Shown here piece after piece: positions 1-8,857 of a stretch of DNA of 64,000 bases; within the stretch, counting starts at the first letter, position 1, and the number at the start of each line of letters is the position of its first letter. Source of the DNA: Nonomuraea indica (lineage in GTDB: Bacteria; Actinomycetota; Actinomycetes; Streptosporangiales; Streptosporangiaceae); NCBI RefSeq assembly GCF_002850745.1, contig NZ_KZ559466.1, forward strand, positions 100,512 to 164,511, given 5' to 3'. Position numbers and translations under genes: made by a program. Under the pieces are notes generated by a model. It saw only the letters and a program-made list of their open reading frames with translations, was not told the origin of the DNA and ran no database searches.

Positions 1-31
1 GGCCGCGTTGACCTGCCCATGGGCGGCCGGC

Positions 32-754
32 TCAGCTGCCGGTGGGCGACGGCTCTGGGCTCGTGGGCGACGGCTCAGGGCCCGTGGGCGACGGCCCGCC
101 GGGCATGCCCTGCATACCGTGCATGCCCGGCATGCAGGGCATGCTTCCCCAGCCGTACCACTGGCCCAGCCACTGGCGCATCTGCATGGCCTCGCCGTGC
201 TGGCCGTCGCGCACCGAGCGGGCGAACTCCACGACCTCGGAGTGCTCCGCCTGGCCCCGCATGAGCAGCTGCTGCGACATCATGATCGCCATCATGTGGT
301 GCGGGATCATGTCCTGCAGGAACGCCTTGTCCAGTTCCTCACCGGACAGCCCTTCCAGGTCCCGCATCATCGTGGTGGTCGGGGTCGGCGTGGGACTGGA
401 CGGGTACCACCGGGCCAGCCAGCCCTTCATCCGCTCGACCTCGGCGCTCTGCGTCTCCACGATCGTCCGCCCGAGCCGCCGCATCTCCGGCCGGTCCGAA
501 CGCTCCAGCTGCCGGGCCGCGGTCACCGCCTCCTCGTGGTGCGGCACCATCTCGCTCAGGTACGCGTACTCGCCCGCGATCGGCCGCATCTGCCCCATGC
601 CCGGACAGGTCGTCGTCCCCGACGGCGTGCCCGTGGGACTGGGCACGGGTGTCGGCGATCGGCCGCTCATGTCCGCGGCGGCGGCCCCCGCCGTCGCCAC
701 GGCGGCGAGCAGCGCCCCGGCGGCCACCCCGGTCTTCAGTGAGCGTCGGCTCAT
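32..754 (-). CDS. DUF305 family secreted protein with Met/His-rich tail
   Basis: Exported protein of the DUF305 family, a ferritin-like helical domain often found near metal or stress genes; its biochemical role is not established. Seen: 240 residues, a signal peptide at 1-27 (MSRR, then an Ala-rich core), and two half-repeats with the family Met-[VI]-Pro-His-His signature, MVPHHEEAV at 69-77 and MIPHHMMAI at 149-157. The tail (204-240) is unusual: Met, His and Cys alternate with Gly/Pro (MPCMPGMHGMQGMPGG), then PSPT/PEP repeats follow. A GGGGGAAGAC stretch precedes the ATG. The next gene upstream, 69 bp away and co-directional, is a SHOCT membrane peptide, so an operon is likely. I infer copper or other soft-metal binding from the Met-rich tail. 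Family assignment is firm; function is not. Confidence 0.88.
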   Translation of the reverse strand: MSRRSLKTGVAAGALLAAVATAGAAAADMSGRSPTPVPSPTGTPSGTTTCPGMGQMRPIAGEYAYLSEMVPHHEEAVTAARQLERSDRPEMRRLGRTIVETQSAEVERMKGWLARWYPSSPTPTPTTTMMRDLEGLSGEELDKAFLQDMIPHHMMAIMMSQQLLMRGQAEHSEVVEFARSVRDGQHGEAMQMRQWLGQWYGWGSMPCMPGMHGMQGMPGGPSPTGPEPSPTSPEPSPTGS

Positions 755-823
755 GTCTTCCCCCGCTCGTACGTCCTTGCCGGTCAGGGCCCCGGCGGCC
801 CCGTCACCGTGCCCGGCGTCCCG

Positions 824-1063
824 TCACCGTGTCCGGCTGCCCCGTTCGAGGCGTTCCCGGGCCTCGTCGTAGGCCGCCGCGTCGATCTCCCCCTTGGCGA
901 ACCGCCGGGCCAGGATGTCCTCCGCGGTGTCCCGGCCGCGGTCCCCGCGCTCCAGCGTCCGCGCGACCCGGAGAGCCGCCCAGACGACCGCCCCGATGAG
1001 GACGATCCACACGATGGTCATCAGGATCATCCAGCCCATCCCCGGGCCGTACCCGTACATCAT
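824..1063 (-). CDS. small SHOCT-domain membrane protein
   Basis: A 79-residue membrane peptide. The N-terminus (MMYGYGPGMGWMIL) leads into one transmembrane helix at about residues 8-30, followed by a charged C-terminal segment (DILARRFAKGEIDAAAYDEARERL) that is a classic SHOCT motif. SHOCT is a short C-terminal oligomerisation-type motif found in many small bacterial membrane proteins; no enzymatic role is known. I chose the ATG at 1063 because GGAGG lies 8 nt upstream; a frame extending to 1126 adds 21 residues without a better ribosome site. It lies upstream of the DUF305 gene on the same strand and probably shares its transcript. Confidence 0.85.
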   Translation of the reverse strand: MMYGYGPGMGWMILMTIVWIVLIGAVVWAALRVARTLERGDRGRDTAEDILARRFAKGEIDAAAYDEARERLERGSRTR

Positions 1064-1148
1064 CACGACCACCTCCGCCCTCCACTCTCCGCCGTTCGGC
1101 TCGCGGACGACAGGGACCAAGGTCACCAGATGGCCGCGCTGTGGAGGG

Positions 1149-1853
1149 TCAGTGGGCGAAGACTCCGCGCACCTTGGACCCGCGTTCGACCTCGGGGCGC
1201 ACGAGCATGGCGACCGAACCGGCTCCGATCCACAGCGCGAAGGCGATGCCCATGGCGTAGGCCAGGCCCATCATCGCCCCGGTCGGGGCCGTGAAGAAGC
1301 TGCCGACGCCCACGACCAGCCCGAGGACGGCGACGGCCATCCCGAGCCAGCCGAGCCACGGCCCGGCCAGTTCCCGGCGCACCATGGCGGCGCCGGTGCT
1401 CACCGCGAACAGCGCCACCAGCAGGCCGAGCGGCCCGAGGGAGAGCAGGTGGACGGCGTACAGGACGCGCACCGCCTCGACGTCCCCGACCCGTGCGGGC
1501 GGGGCGGTCAGCATGGCCAGGGCGGTCATCGGCACCATGGCCAGCGCGCACACCGTGGCCAGGCTCGCCCCGGAGACGAGCACCACCGGGGAGAACGCCT
1601 CCGCGCCACCCTCGGCCCGCTGCAGGACGTGCCGCAGATGCGCCACGAACCACAGGAACACCACCGCGGCCAGCGTGGTGAGCATGGACGCCGTGAGGAT
1701 GGCGGTTCGGCGATCCTCGAGGTAGCGCAGGATCGAGCCGGGGCCGGTGGTCAGCTCCGGCGGGTTCAGGACCATCATGAAGGCGAGGAGCAGCAGCACC
1801 GCGGCGGCCAGCCCGCCGGCCGCGCCGAGCCGCTCCCAGGTTCGCTCTTTCAT
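1149..1853 (-). CDS. multispan membrane protein of unknown function
   Basis: A 234-residue integral membrane protein with about six hydrophobic segments: near residues 9-28, 52-70, 88-110, 125-150, 166-190 and 196-215. The order is short basic N-terminus (MKERTWERL), helices, then a charged C-terminus. I do not recognise a named family with certainty; the size and spacing recall DUF4386-like actinobacterial membrane proteins, but no diagnostic motif is visible. The ATG at 1853 follows GGGAGG at good spacing; an upstream in-frame extension is antisense to the universal stress gene and is rejected. It lies between the SHOCT/DUF305 pair and the UspA gene, all on the minus strand, but with gaps of about 85-120 bp, so co-transcription is uncertain. 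Confidence 0.7.
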   Translation of the reverse strand: MKERTWERLGAAGGLAAAVLLLLAFMMVLNPPELTTGPGSILRYLEDRRTAILTASMLTTLAAVVFLWFVAHLRHVLQRAEGGAEAFSPVVLVSGASLATVCALAMVPMTALAMLTAPPARVGDVEAVRVLYAVHLLSLGPLGLLVALFAVSTGAAMVRRELAGPWLGWLGMAVAVLGLVVGVGSFFTAPTGAMMGLAYAMGIAFALWIGAGSVAMLVRPEVERGSKVRGVFAH

Positions 1854-1971
1854 GGCCGCCTCCCGTGGTGGGGAGTCCCGGGACACACCGTCGCCCGGGT
1901 CGGATTTCTCGTCCCATATGTACCCATTTGGGGTTTCTCCACTTCTCCCTGGTGACACCCCCGGCGCGCGC

Positions 1972-2832
1972 TCAGCCACGGACCACGAGGACCGGCGCCC
2001 GCGCGTGGTGGAGCACCGCATGAGTGGTGCCGCCCAGGAGCACGGCCCGCGTCGCTCCGTGCGAGGCCGCCACGACGACGACATCGGCCTCCGCCGAGGC
2101 CCGGACCAGCGCCTTGGCCGGGTGTTCGTGGACCACCTGCTGGACGACCTCGACGTCCGGGAACCTGTCCCGCCATCCGGCGAGGACCTGCGCGAGCCGC
2201 AGCGCCTCGTCCTGCCCCACGACCTCCACGTCGTAGACCACGGGCTCGACGGTCCAGGGCGTGATCGTGCCCGGGTGCGTCCACGCGTGCACGGCGCGCA
2301 GCGTGGCACGCCGCAGGGCGGCCTCCTGGAAGGCGAGGTCGAGGAGTGTCTCCTGACCGCTCTGCCCGGTCACGCCCACGACGACGACTCCGTGGCCGAC
2401 GGCCGGCGGTTGCCGGACGACGGCCACCGGGCACGACGCGCGGGTGGCGACGTGCAGGCTCACCGAGCCGAGCAGGAGCTCGGCGAACCTGCCATGCCCC
2501 CGGCTGCCCACCACGATCAGCTGCGCCCCCTCGCCCGCCTGGACGAGCACCTCCCCCGCCGGTCCCGAGACGACGCCGGTGGTGACCTGCGACTGCGGCC
2601 TGCCGGCTCGGACGTGGGCCTCGGCCTGCCCGAGCTGCTCCCGTGCGGCGGCCTCCGCGTCGGCGTCCCAGCCGGTGGCCTCCGGGGCGAGGAGGACGTC
2701 GGGTGACCACGGCGGCAGCGCGTGGACGATGTGGAGCGGGGCCGCACGGATCGCGGCCTCCTGCCCTGCCCACGTCAGGGCCTGCCGCGAGGACTGTGAT
2801 CCGTCGAAGCCGACGACGATCGGTTGCGTCAT
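1972..2832 (-). CDS. universal stress protein, tandem UspA domains
   Basis: A cytoplasmic stress protein of 286 residues made of two UspA domains (about 1-140 and 148-286). The first opens with MTQPIVVGFDGSQSSRQAL and carries the ATP-binding-type motif GSRGHGRFAELLLGS near residue 110; the second has the matching ASHGATRAVLLGGTT near 255. Members that keep G-2X-G-9X-G(S/T) generally bind ATP; the first domain fits well, the second only partly (Ala-Ser-His-Gly-Ala in place of GxRGxG). The start at 2832 is preceded by GAGGAGAACGACC; a start six codons earlier has poorer spacing. Such tandem Usp proteins accompany dormancy or hypoxia genes in actinobacteria, in keeping with the acetate kinase and DUF305 genes nearby, but no regulator site is visible. 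Confidence 0.93.
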   Translation of the reverse strand: MTQPIVVGFDGSQSSRQALTWAGQEAAIRAAPLHIVHALPPWSPDVLLAPEATGWDADAEAAAREQLGQAEAHVRAGRPQSQVTTGVVSGPAGEVLVQAGEGAQLIVVGSRGHGRFAELLLGSVSLHVATRASCPVAVVRQPPAVGHGVVVVGVTGQSGQETLLDLAFQEAALRRATLRAVHAWTHPGTITPWTVEPVVYDVEVVGQDEALRLAQVLAGWRDRFPDVEVVQQVVHEHPAKALVRASAEADVVVVAASHGATRAVLLGGTTHAVLHHARAPVLVVRG

Positions 2833-3028
2833 GGTCGTTCTCCTCACAGGCTCCCGTCCCCCCGTGGCACCGGAGCTCTGTCATCGGTATCGCCGTTCCC
2901 GGCCGGATTAGGCCGGACCGGCTGACGTCCGCCACGGGTCACGTGCCCGCGCCCGGCTCCGCCGCCGTCCCTTCCGGCCGTCGCGACGCGCGAGGCGGCG
3001 CGACGGCGTGCCCCTGCCCGCCCGCCGG

Positions 3029-3556
3029 TCAGCCCTCCTGGTGCTCGGCGTGCGCGCCGGAGACGAGGGCCCGGTGGAGATGGTGGCAGTAGACCTCGAA
3101 GCCCAGCATGGCGGCGACATGGGCGCGGGCGCTCGCGACCGTGCCGTCGCGCTCCCGGGCCAGCCGTACCACCTCGCCCAGGCGATGCTGCAGGGCCTGC
3201 CGCAGCTCCGCGTCGAGGAACGCGTGCACCTCGTCGGCGGAGCCGGTCTCGACCGCCTTCTCGGCGAGCGGCAGCACCGGTCCCTCGTCCTCGCCCGCCG
3301 GCTTGAGTCCCGTGAAGGGAGCGTGCTCGCCGGCGCGGTGCACCCGGACGACGGTCTCGTAGAACCACTGGTCGGCCAGGTCGGCGGCCTCCGGCCCCAG
3401 CGCGCGCATCGGGAGCACGCGGGAGAACGCCCGCCGGACCTCGTCCTCGCCCCCGGCGTGGACGTACGGGAGCACCACGTCGACGTCGCGTGCGGCGAGT
3501 GCCTCCTTGGCCGCGGTCACGACGGGGCCGCTCAGGGAATCACAGTGCGGAGGCAT
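3029..3556 (-). CDS. DUF6448 family protein
   Basis: A 175-residue soluble protein beginning MPPHCDSLSGPVVTAAKEAL, which I recognise as the start of the DUF6448 family. Further family-like features are the helical middle with WFYETVVRVHRAGE near residue 63, FTGLKPAGEDEGPVLP near 80 and a C-terminal HLHRAL segment. The function of the family is unknown. The ATG at 3556 is preceded by GAGGAGGGCGG, a strong ribosome site, so a 30-residue upstream extension was rejected. It follows the universal stress gene on the same strand with a gap of about 200 bp and may be an independent transcript. Confidence 0.8.
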   Translation of the reverse strand: MPPHCDSLSGPVVTAAKEALAARDVDVVLPYVHAGGEDEVRRAFSRVLPMRALGPEAADLADQWFYETVVRVHRAGEHAPFTGLKPAGEDEGPVLPLAEKAVETGSADEVHAFLDAELRQALQHRLGEVVRLARERDGTVASARAHVAAMLGFEVYCHHLHRALVSGAHAEHQEG

Positions 3557-3740
3557 CGGACCGCCCTCCTCGGGTGAGGCCCGGCAGGGGCATCGCGTCT
3601 CGTCGTGTCTGCCGGGCGGATCACGGGTCACTGTCTTCCATCGCATCGCCGGCTCGGCGAGGCCCGTAGGGTCGAAGGTCCCTCACGCACCGCCATCGGA
3701 CCCTTCCCGGCCGATCACGTGAGCGGGCGCCACGCCCTAC

Positions 3741-3765
3741 AGGGGCCCGGCGTTCCCGGGCCCCT
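3741..3765. terminator. GC-rich hairpin between convergently spaced minus-strand genes
   Basis: AGGGGCCCGG and CCGGGCCCCT form a perfect 10-bp stem with a 5-nt loop, in the space between the DUF6448 gene and the serine hydrolase gene. No T-tract follows on either strand, which is common for actinobacterial terminators. It would end transcripts leaving the serine hydrolase gene at 3843. Confidence 0.5.
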
Positions 3766-3842
3766 ACGTCATCGCCGGCGGCTTCCCGCCGTCCGGGCCG
3801 GCCGGACCTGTTGAGGGGCGGGCCGTCGCCGTCCGCCGGGCC

Positions 3843-5015
3843 TCAGTCGCCGCACAGCGCCCGGTCGACCATCTCCTTCGCCGCGGCGTCGCTCTTCTCG
3901 CTGGTCAGGCCGGTGGCGTACAGCACGGCCTGGCGCCGGGCGTCGCGGGTGAAGCCGACGTAGGTCGCGTAGCCGGGGGTGCTCCCGCCGTGGCCCCAGC
4001 TCCTGGCCCCGCAGGAGAGCCGCACCGACTCCAGGCCCAGGCCGTACCCGAGGCCGGGCACGCCCGTCTGCTGGGAGATGTCCACGATGGTGGTCATCTC
4101 CTTGAGCTGCTCGGGGGCGAGCAGCTTCCCGCTGAGCAGGGCGGTGAAGAAGCGGCTGACGTCGGCCGTGGTGGAGATCATCTCCCCTGCCGCGCCCGCG
4201 AACGAGGGGTTGAACTCGGTGACGTCGACCAGCGCGCCGACCGGCTCGATGGTGCGCGGGAAGTAGCCGCGGGCGTGCACGCCGGGGATCTTGACGGACG
4301 TGCCGGGCAGGAACGTGTCCCGCAGCCCGAGCGGCTCGATGATGCGCCGGGGGACCTCCTCGTGGAAGGTGTTCCCGGCGGCCCGCTCGATGATCATCCC
4401 GGCGAGGATGTAGTTGGTGTTGGAGTACATCCAGCTCGTTCCGGGCGGGAAGAAGGGCGGGTTCTTGACCGCGAGCCGGACCAGTTCCTCTGGCGTGTAG
4501 GTGCGCCGGCCGTCGCGCCGGATGTCGTCGCCGTCCTTCGGCATGCCCTTGGTCCGCAGGTAGTCGAACAGGCCGCTGGTGTGGTTGAGCAGGTGCCGGA
4601 CGGTGATGCGCGACCCGTCGGTGACCAGGCCGGGCAGCCAGTGCTCGACTGTGTCGTCCAGGGACACCTTTTTCTCGCCGACCAGCTGCAGGACGACCGT
4701 GGCGGTGAACGCCTTGGTGGTGCTGCCGATCCGGAAGCGCCCGTCCGCCGGCATGGGCCGGCCGGTGCCGAGCCGCGCCGTGCCGCTCCGGCCGGTCCAG
4801 CGACCGCGCTCGTCCCGGACCTCGGCCTGGGCGCCGACCGCGCCCTCCTTGACGATCCTGTCCAGGGTCGTCTTCAGGGCGCCGCGGCCGGCCGCGCCGC
4901 TCGTGCCGCCGCCGCTGTCCGCGGCGGCGACCGCCGCCCACGCCGGGACGGCGGAGACGGTCAGCGCGGCCAGGAGGGCGGCGGCGCGCAGACGGCGGGG
5001 GCGCGTGGTCGTCAT
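3843..5015 (-). CDS. secreted serine hydrolase, class C beta-lactamase / DD-peptidase fold
   Basis: A 390-residue exported serine hydrolase of the beta-lactamase/D-Ala-D-Ala carboxypeptidase superfamily (Streptomyces R61-like). Residues 1-33 form a signal peptide. The nucleophile motif S-x-x-K is Ser98-Thr-Thr-Lys101 (IGSTTKAF), the Y-x-N motif is in MYSNTNYI near residue 196, and the third motif is HGGSTPG near residue 340 (H-x-G type, as in class C-like carboxypeptidases and esterases). A final Cys-Gly-Asp pairs with an earlier Cys (LSCGARSWG) and may form a disulfide. Likely substrates are cell-wall stem peptides or small esters; lactam resistance cannot be read from sequence. GAGAGGAA precedes the ATG at 5015. 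A second secreted relative lies at 23532-24809. Confidence 0.9.
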   Translation of the reverse strand: MTTTRPRRLRAAALLAALTVSAVPAWAAVAAADSGGGTSGAAGRGALKTTLDRIVKEGAVGAQAEVRDERGRWTGRSGTARLGTGRPMPADGRFRIGSTTKAFTATVVLQLVGEKKVSLDDTVEHWLPGLVTDGSRITVRHLLNHTSGLFDYLRTKGMPKDGDDIRRDGRRTYTPEELVRLAVKNPPFFPPGTSWMYSNTNYILAGMIIERAAGNTFHEEVPRRIIEPLGLRDTFLPGTSVKIPGVHARGYFPRTIEPVGALVDVTEFNPSFAGAAGEMISTTADVSRFFTALLSGKLLAPEQLKEMTTIVDISQQTGVPGLGYGLGLESVRLSCGARSWGHGGSTPGYATYVGFTRDARRQAVLYATGLTSEKSDAAAKEMVDRALCGD

Positions 5016-5257
5016 GGGTGTTCCTCTCGGTGGGGCAGGCCGGAACGGCCCGCGGGGATCTCGTCGGCGTGCCGGTCCGGGTCGGAGCGCGGCACGCCGG
5101 TCAAGCCTCCGCCGGGCAGGGTGATCCGCAGAAGCGCGGAACGGACCGACCTCGCCCCCTGCGTGTGACGCCGCCGGTGGGCTGCCGGCACCTACGAAAG
5201 GAGGGTCCGCCTCCGGCGAAGGTCGGTATTCGGCACACGACAGCAATAACGGGCGTT

Positions 5258-6448
5258 ATGTCCATTACGGTATGGCGCGTGCGTGAAATCGGGTGGCGGA
5301 CCCTGCTCACCGACGCGCTGCCGGCCCTGGGCGTGGCAGCGGTCGGAAGCTGGACGACCGCCGGTGACATGGGCGGCTTCGGCCTGGTGCCCCACGCCGC
5401 CGTGGAGGTGGCCTGCGGGGCGGCGCTGCTCCTGCGCCGGTACCGCCCGGCGCCGGTGACGCTCGGTGTCGCCGCCGCGAGCCTGGCCGGCGGCGTGCCG
5501 CTGGCGCTGCCGTTCGCCGTGTACGCCCTCGCCTCCCGCGTCCGCGACCCGCGCCTGCTGTGGGGCGTCGCCGCCCTGACGGTGCTGGCGACCGGGTGGG
5601 TCGCGGCGCGATCGGCCCCGTCGTGGGTCACGCCGCCCGAACCGGCCGCCGGGTGGACGGTGGCCGGCTCCGGCCCGGACGGCTCGGTGCTCCAGCACCT
5701 GGCCGCGGCGGTGTCGATGGTGGCCGCCCCGCTCCTGCTCGGCCTGTACGTGCGCGCCCGCCGCGACCTCGCCATGCGGGAGAGCGACACGCGGGTGGAG
5801 CGGGCCCGGACCGAGGAACGGGCCCGGCTGGCACGCGAGATGCACGACGTGGTGACGCACCGGGTCAGCCTCATGGTGCTCCAGGCGGGGACGCTGCGGC
5901 TGCGGGCCCAGGCGGCACGCATCCCGCCGGAGGAGGTCGAGTCGATCGCGGAGCAGATCCGGCAGACCGGCTCACAGGCCCTGGACGAGCTACGGGCCGT
6001 GGTGGGGGTGCTGCGCTCGGGGGACGTGCTGGAACGAGTGCCGCTGGCCCCGCCCCCGGCCCTGCCCGACCTGCGCACCCTGGTGGAGGAGAACCGCTCG
6101 GCCGGCGTCGAGGTGGACCTCGTGGAGACGGGCGAGCCGGTGGAGACGCCGCCGCCGGTCAGCAGGACCGCCTACCGGATCGTGCAGGAGGCGCTGACGA
6201 ACGCCCGCAAGCACGCCCCCGGCGCCCCGGTCGCCGTGGAGGTGGAGTCCGGCCCCGAGCGGATCCGCCTGCGCGTCACCAACGGCCCGGCCGCCGACCG
6301 GCACGACCCCCTGCCCGGCGGAGGCGCCGGGCTGCTCGGCCTGCGCGAGCGGGTCGCCCTCGTCGGCGGGACCCTGCGGGCGCTGCCCACCCTGCCGGGC
6401 GGCTACGAGGTCACCGCGGAGCTGCCCGTCCACGGAGGCGCCTCGTGA
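5258..6448 (+). CDS. sensor histidine kinase, NarL/DesK type
   Basis: A membrane sensor kinase of 396 residues. About five hydrophobic segments fill residues 14-165; the cytoplasmic part carries a HisKA_3 dimerisation helix with the phospho-acceptor in RLAREMHDVVTHRVSLM (His near 197) and a HATPase domain with the N-box YRIVQEALTNARKHAP near 305 and a glycine-rich G-box (GGGAGLLGLRERV) near 352. It phosphorylates the response regulator encoded immediately downstream, with which it overlaps by 4 bp. The signal is unknown; the lack of an extracellular loop of size suggests a membrane or intramembrane stimulus. The start is uncertain: the ATG at 5258 has only a weak ribosome site, and a GTG seven codons later is possible. 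Confidence 0.9.
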   Translation: MSITVWRVREIGWRTLLTDALPALGVAAVGSWTTAGDMGGFGLVPHAAVEVACGAALLLRRYRPAPVTLGVAAASLAGGVPLALPFAVYALASRVRDPRLLWGVAALTVLATGWVAARSAPSWVTPPEPAAGWTVAGSGPDGSVLQHLAAAVSMVAAPLLLGLYVRARRDLAMRESDTRVERARTEERARLAREMHDVVTHRVSLMVLQAGTLRLRAQAARIPPEEVESIAEQIRQTGSQALDELRAVVGVLRSGDVLERVPLAPPPALPDLRTLVEENRSAGVEVDLVETGEPVETPPPVSRTAYRIVQEALTNARKHAPGAPVAVEVESGPERIRLRVTNGPAADRHDPLPGGGAGLLGLRERVALVGGTLRALPTLPGGYEVTAELPVHGGAS

Positions 6449-7098
6449 TCCGCGTCCTGCTCGTCGACGACGAACGCATGGTCTGCGCCCACCTGCGCGC
6501 CCTGCTCGCCACCGCGGGGGACGTCGAGGTGGTGGCCGAAGCCTACGACGGCGCGGAGGCGGTGGAGCAGGCGATGACGCACCGGCCGGACGTCGTCCTG
6601 CTCGACGTGCGCATGCCCGTCGTGGACGGGCTGGTCGCCGCCGAGCGGCTGACCCGGCTGCCGGACCCGCCGAAGGTCATCATGCTGACCACCTTCGACC
6701 TCGACGAGTACGTGTACCGGGCGCTGCGGGCGGGCGCCGTGGGCTTCCTGCTCAAGGACACCCGGCCGGAGGACATCATCACCGTGGTCCGGGTGGTGGC
6801 CGCGGGCAACGCCATGCTGGCCCCGTCGGTGACCCGGCGGCTGATCGCCGAGTTCGCCCAGGGCGACGGCGGCGCGCGCGAGCGGGCGCGCCGGGCCGTC
6901 GCGGGACTCACCGGGCGGGAGCGGGACGTGCTCGCCGGTCTCGGCGAGGGCCTGTCCAACGCCGAGATCGCGGGCCGGCTGTACCTGGAGGAGACCACGG
7001 TCAAGGGATACGTCTCCCAGGTCCTGACCAAGCTCGGCTGCGCCAACCGTACCCAGGCCGCCCTCGTCGCCCACGACGCCGGGCTCACCCGCCGCTGA
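6445..7098 (+). CDS. response regulator, REC plus LuxR-type HTH
   Basis: A 217-residue NarL-family response regulator. The receiver domain has the acidic pocket in VDDER (residues 7-11), the phospho-acceptor Asp in LLDVRMPVVDG (near residue 53), Thr in MLTTFD and Lys in LLKDTRP. The C-terminal LuxR-type HTH runs from LTGRERDVLAGLGEG to TLxLGxxNRTQAA (about 152-210). The GTG start at 6445 overlaps the kinase stop and is preceded by GGAGG. The pair is a complete two-component system; its targets are not obvious, although the ECF and CU044_5270 genes lie just downstream on the opposite strand. Confidence 0.92.
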   Translation: MIRVLLVDDERMVCAHLRALLATAGDVEVVAEAYDGAEAVEQAMTHRPDVVLLDVRMPVVDGLVAAERLTRLPDPPKVIMLTTFDLDEYVYRALRAGAVGFLLKDTRPEDIITVVRVVAAGNAMLAPSVTRRLIAEFAQGDGGARERARRAVAGLTGRERDVLAGLGEGLSNAEIAGRLYLEETTVKGYVSQVLTKLGCANRTQAALVAHDAGLTRR

Positions 7099-7148
7099 GG
7101 CCCGGCCTTCGCGGGCGCGGGCCCCAGTGCGGCGTCACGGTGAGCGGC

Positions 7149-8309
7149 TCAGTTCCGACGGGTGGGCAGGTCCGGGCGTTCGTCGGTCCAGCCGGCCGCC
7201 TGGAACGAGGTGGTGACGCGGAGCTCCGCCCGCCGCCCGCTCGCGAGTTCGGTCATGTTCGTCCTCACCTCGGCGAGCAGGCCGGCGCCGGGATCGACCA
7301 CCAGCTGAACCTTGGCGAACAGGCCCGGCTCGATCTCCTCCTGATAGGTGAGCACCTGCCCGCGCCGGCCCAGCGGATCTGTCATCTCCCCCTCGGCCCG
7401 TATGCCCGGCAGAGACGCGAGGATCCGGTACGCGGATGCCCGGGTTCCGGGCGAGGCGGGCAGGAAACTGATGAAGTCCACACAGTCTCGGAGCAGGATG
7501 TGCGCCTTCGCCTCCTCCACGTCCATCCCGGATCCGGTCAGGTCCAGCCGGCCGATGCGCTCTTCCAGGAAGCTCCGGAGCTTCTCGGGCTCGTCCGGGA
7601 TGGCGTTCACCTCCTCCCAGGTCATCGATTCCCCGCCCAGGTCACCGGCTGTGCCCTTCCACGTGCTGCGAAGCCGTTCGGCGGTTCGCTCACCCGCCGC
7701 CGCCTCCAGCGGTCCGAACGGGACGGCGAACAGGTTCTCCGTCTTCATGTTCTTGGGGTACCGCCAGCTGGTGGGCGCCCCCGCGGCCCGCCAGGCCGCC
7801 TCGTCCTGCGCGGTCGCGGGCTTGACGCCGAGATCCTGACGGATGCGCCAGCTCCCCAGGCCCGGCCGCTTGGCCAGCCATTGCTCCACGGACCGCTTCT
7901 CCTCGAGCACATAGCTCCGGGTGGGGTCGGTCAGCATCGCCTGGGAGACCGTCCTGACACGCCAGTAGTCGCCATCAGCAGGGGCCTGCTCCACGGCGAC
8001 GGCGGCCGCGAGCAGGATCTGCCGGGCGGTCGGTTCGGCCGCCACGGACAGCGACGTGGCAGGCCGCGGCCCGGTGGGGGGCGTACCGTCAGGCAGCATC
8101 CCGGGGGCGATGACCGCCACCGCGGCGGCGGTCGCGGCAAGGCCGAGCAGAGCGCGGCCGGGAGAGCGCAGGCGCCGCCGCCTGGCCGGGGTGCGCTCCA
8201 TCGAGACGATCTCCGCCAGCAGCGCGTCCGCCCCCGCGGTGGACGCCCGGCCGGTCAGGTCCTCGTCCAGCGCTCTCGCCCGGTCCTTGAAGATCTGGTC
8301 GCTGTTCAC
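7149..8309 (-). CDS. CU044_5270 family protein (sigma-factor partner, single-span)
   Basis: A 386-residue protein with a cytoplasmic N-terminus (MNSDQIFKDRARALDEDL, about 47 residues), one transmembrane helix at about 48-68 and a large exported C-terminal domain. The layout and the sequence around the end (tail QAAGWTDERPDLPTRRN) match the CU044_5270 family, which in actinomycetes sits next to an ECF-type sigma gene and is presumed to act as its anti-sigma or sensor. The C-terminal domain resembles lipoprotein-like beta folds, though no catalytic motif is seen. The GTG start overlaps the sigma stop by 4 bp, so the pair is translationally coupled. Confidence 0.8.
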   Translation of the reverse strand: MNSDQIFKDRARALDEDLTGRASTAGADALLAEIVSMERTPARRRRLRSPGRALLGLAATAAAVAVIAPGMLPDGTPPTGPRPATSLSVAAEPTARQILLAAAVAVEQAPADGDYWRVRTVSQAMLTDPTRSYVLEEKRSVEQWLAKRPGLGSWRIRQDLGVKPATAQDEAAWRAAGAPTSWRYPKNMKTENLFAVPFGPLEAAAGERTAERLRSTWKGTAGDLGGESMTWEEVNAIPDEPEKLRSFLEERIGRLDLTGSGMDVEEAKAHILLRDCVDFISFLPASPGTRASAYRILASLPGIRAEGEMTDPLGRRGQVLTYQEEIEPGLFAKVQLVVDPGAGLLAEVRTNMTELASGRRAELRVTTSFQAAGWTDERPDLPTRRN

Positions 8310-8857
8310 CCTGACTCCTTCTCGACGAGCGGCCGTGATACGAATCCAGCGGCCGATGGGCGGGTCTTCTCCAGGGCCTTGGCGAAACGCTTGCGGGCCC
8401 GGTGCAGGCGGATACGGGCGGCGTTGCGGGAGCAGTCCAGCACGGTCGCGATCTCGCCGGGGTCGAGCCCCTCCCAGAGGGTCAGGGCCAGCAGCTCACG
8501 GTCGCTGTCGGCGAGCATGTCCATGGCCTCGTCCACGCCGTGCTGCTCACCGTGGTGGGAGGGAGCGGCGTAGAGCTGCTCGATCTCGGCGGTGAGTTCG
8601 GTGTGCCGGGTGAGCCTGCGCCGCTCGCTACGCCGGTGGTTGGCCAGGACCCGGCGGGCCACCCCGTACAGCCAGAGCCTGCCGGCCTCGCCGTCGGGGA
8701 GCTCGGTCATCCGCCGCCAGGCGACCACGTAGGTCTCGGCCACGACGTCGGCGGCGTCCTCAGGTGAGGAGCAGCGCCGCACGGCGTATCCGAGGATCTG
8801 CTCATAGGTTCGCCGGTACACCGCCTCGAACCGGGACCGGTCATCTTGTTCACTCAC
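8306..8857 (-). CDS. ECF-type RNA polymerase sigma factor
   Basis: A 183-residue sigma-70 family factor of ECF size. Region 2 covers about 15-85 with the core-binding segment SSPEDAADVVAETYVVAWRRM; region 4 covers about 118-170 with LTLWEGLDPGEIATVLDCSRNAARIRLHRARKR forming the promoter-recognition HTH. It would direct RNA polymerase to a small regulon, with release controlled by the coupled membrane protein at 7149-8309. The GTG at 8857 is preceded by GAGGATGACGA at good spacing. No obvious repeat of a promoter motif was found upstream. Confidence 0.92.
   Translation of the reverse strand: MSEQDDRSRFEAVYRRTYEQILGYAVRRCSSPEDAADVVAETYVVAWRRMTELPDGEAGRLWLYGVARRVLANHRRSERRRLTRHTELTAEIEQLYAAPSHHGEQHGVDEAMDMLADSDRELLALTLWEGLDPGEIATVLDCSRNAARIRLHRARKRFAKALEKTRPSAAGFVSRPLVEKESG

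Noticed and set aside
7098-7149. Hairpin GGCCCG / CGGGCC between convergent genes as terminator
   Set aside because: Only 6 bp with a long loop; too weak to call.
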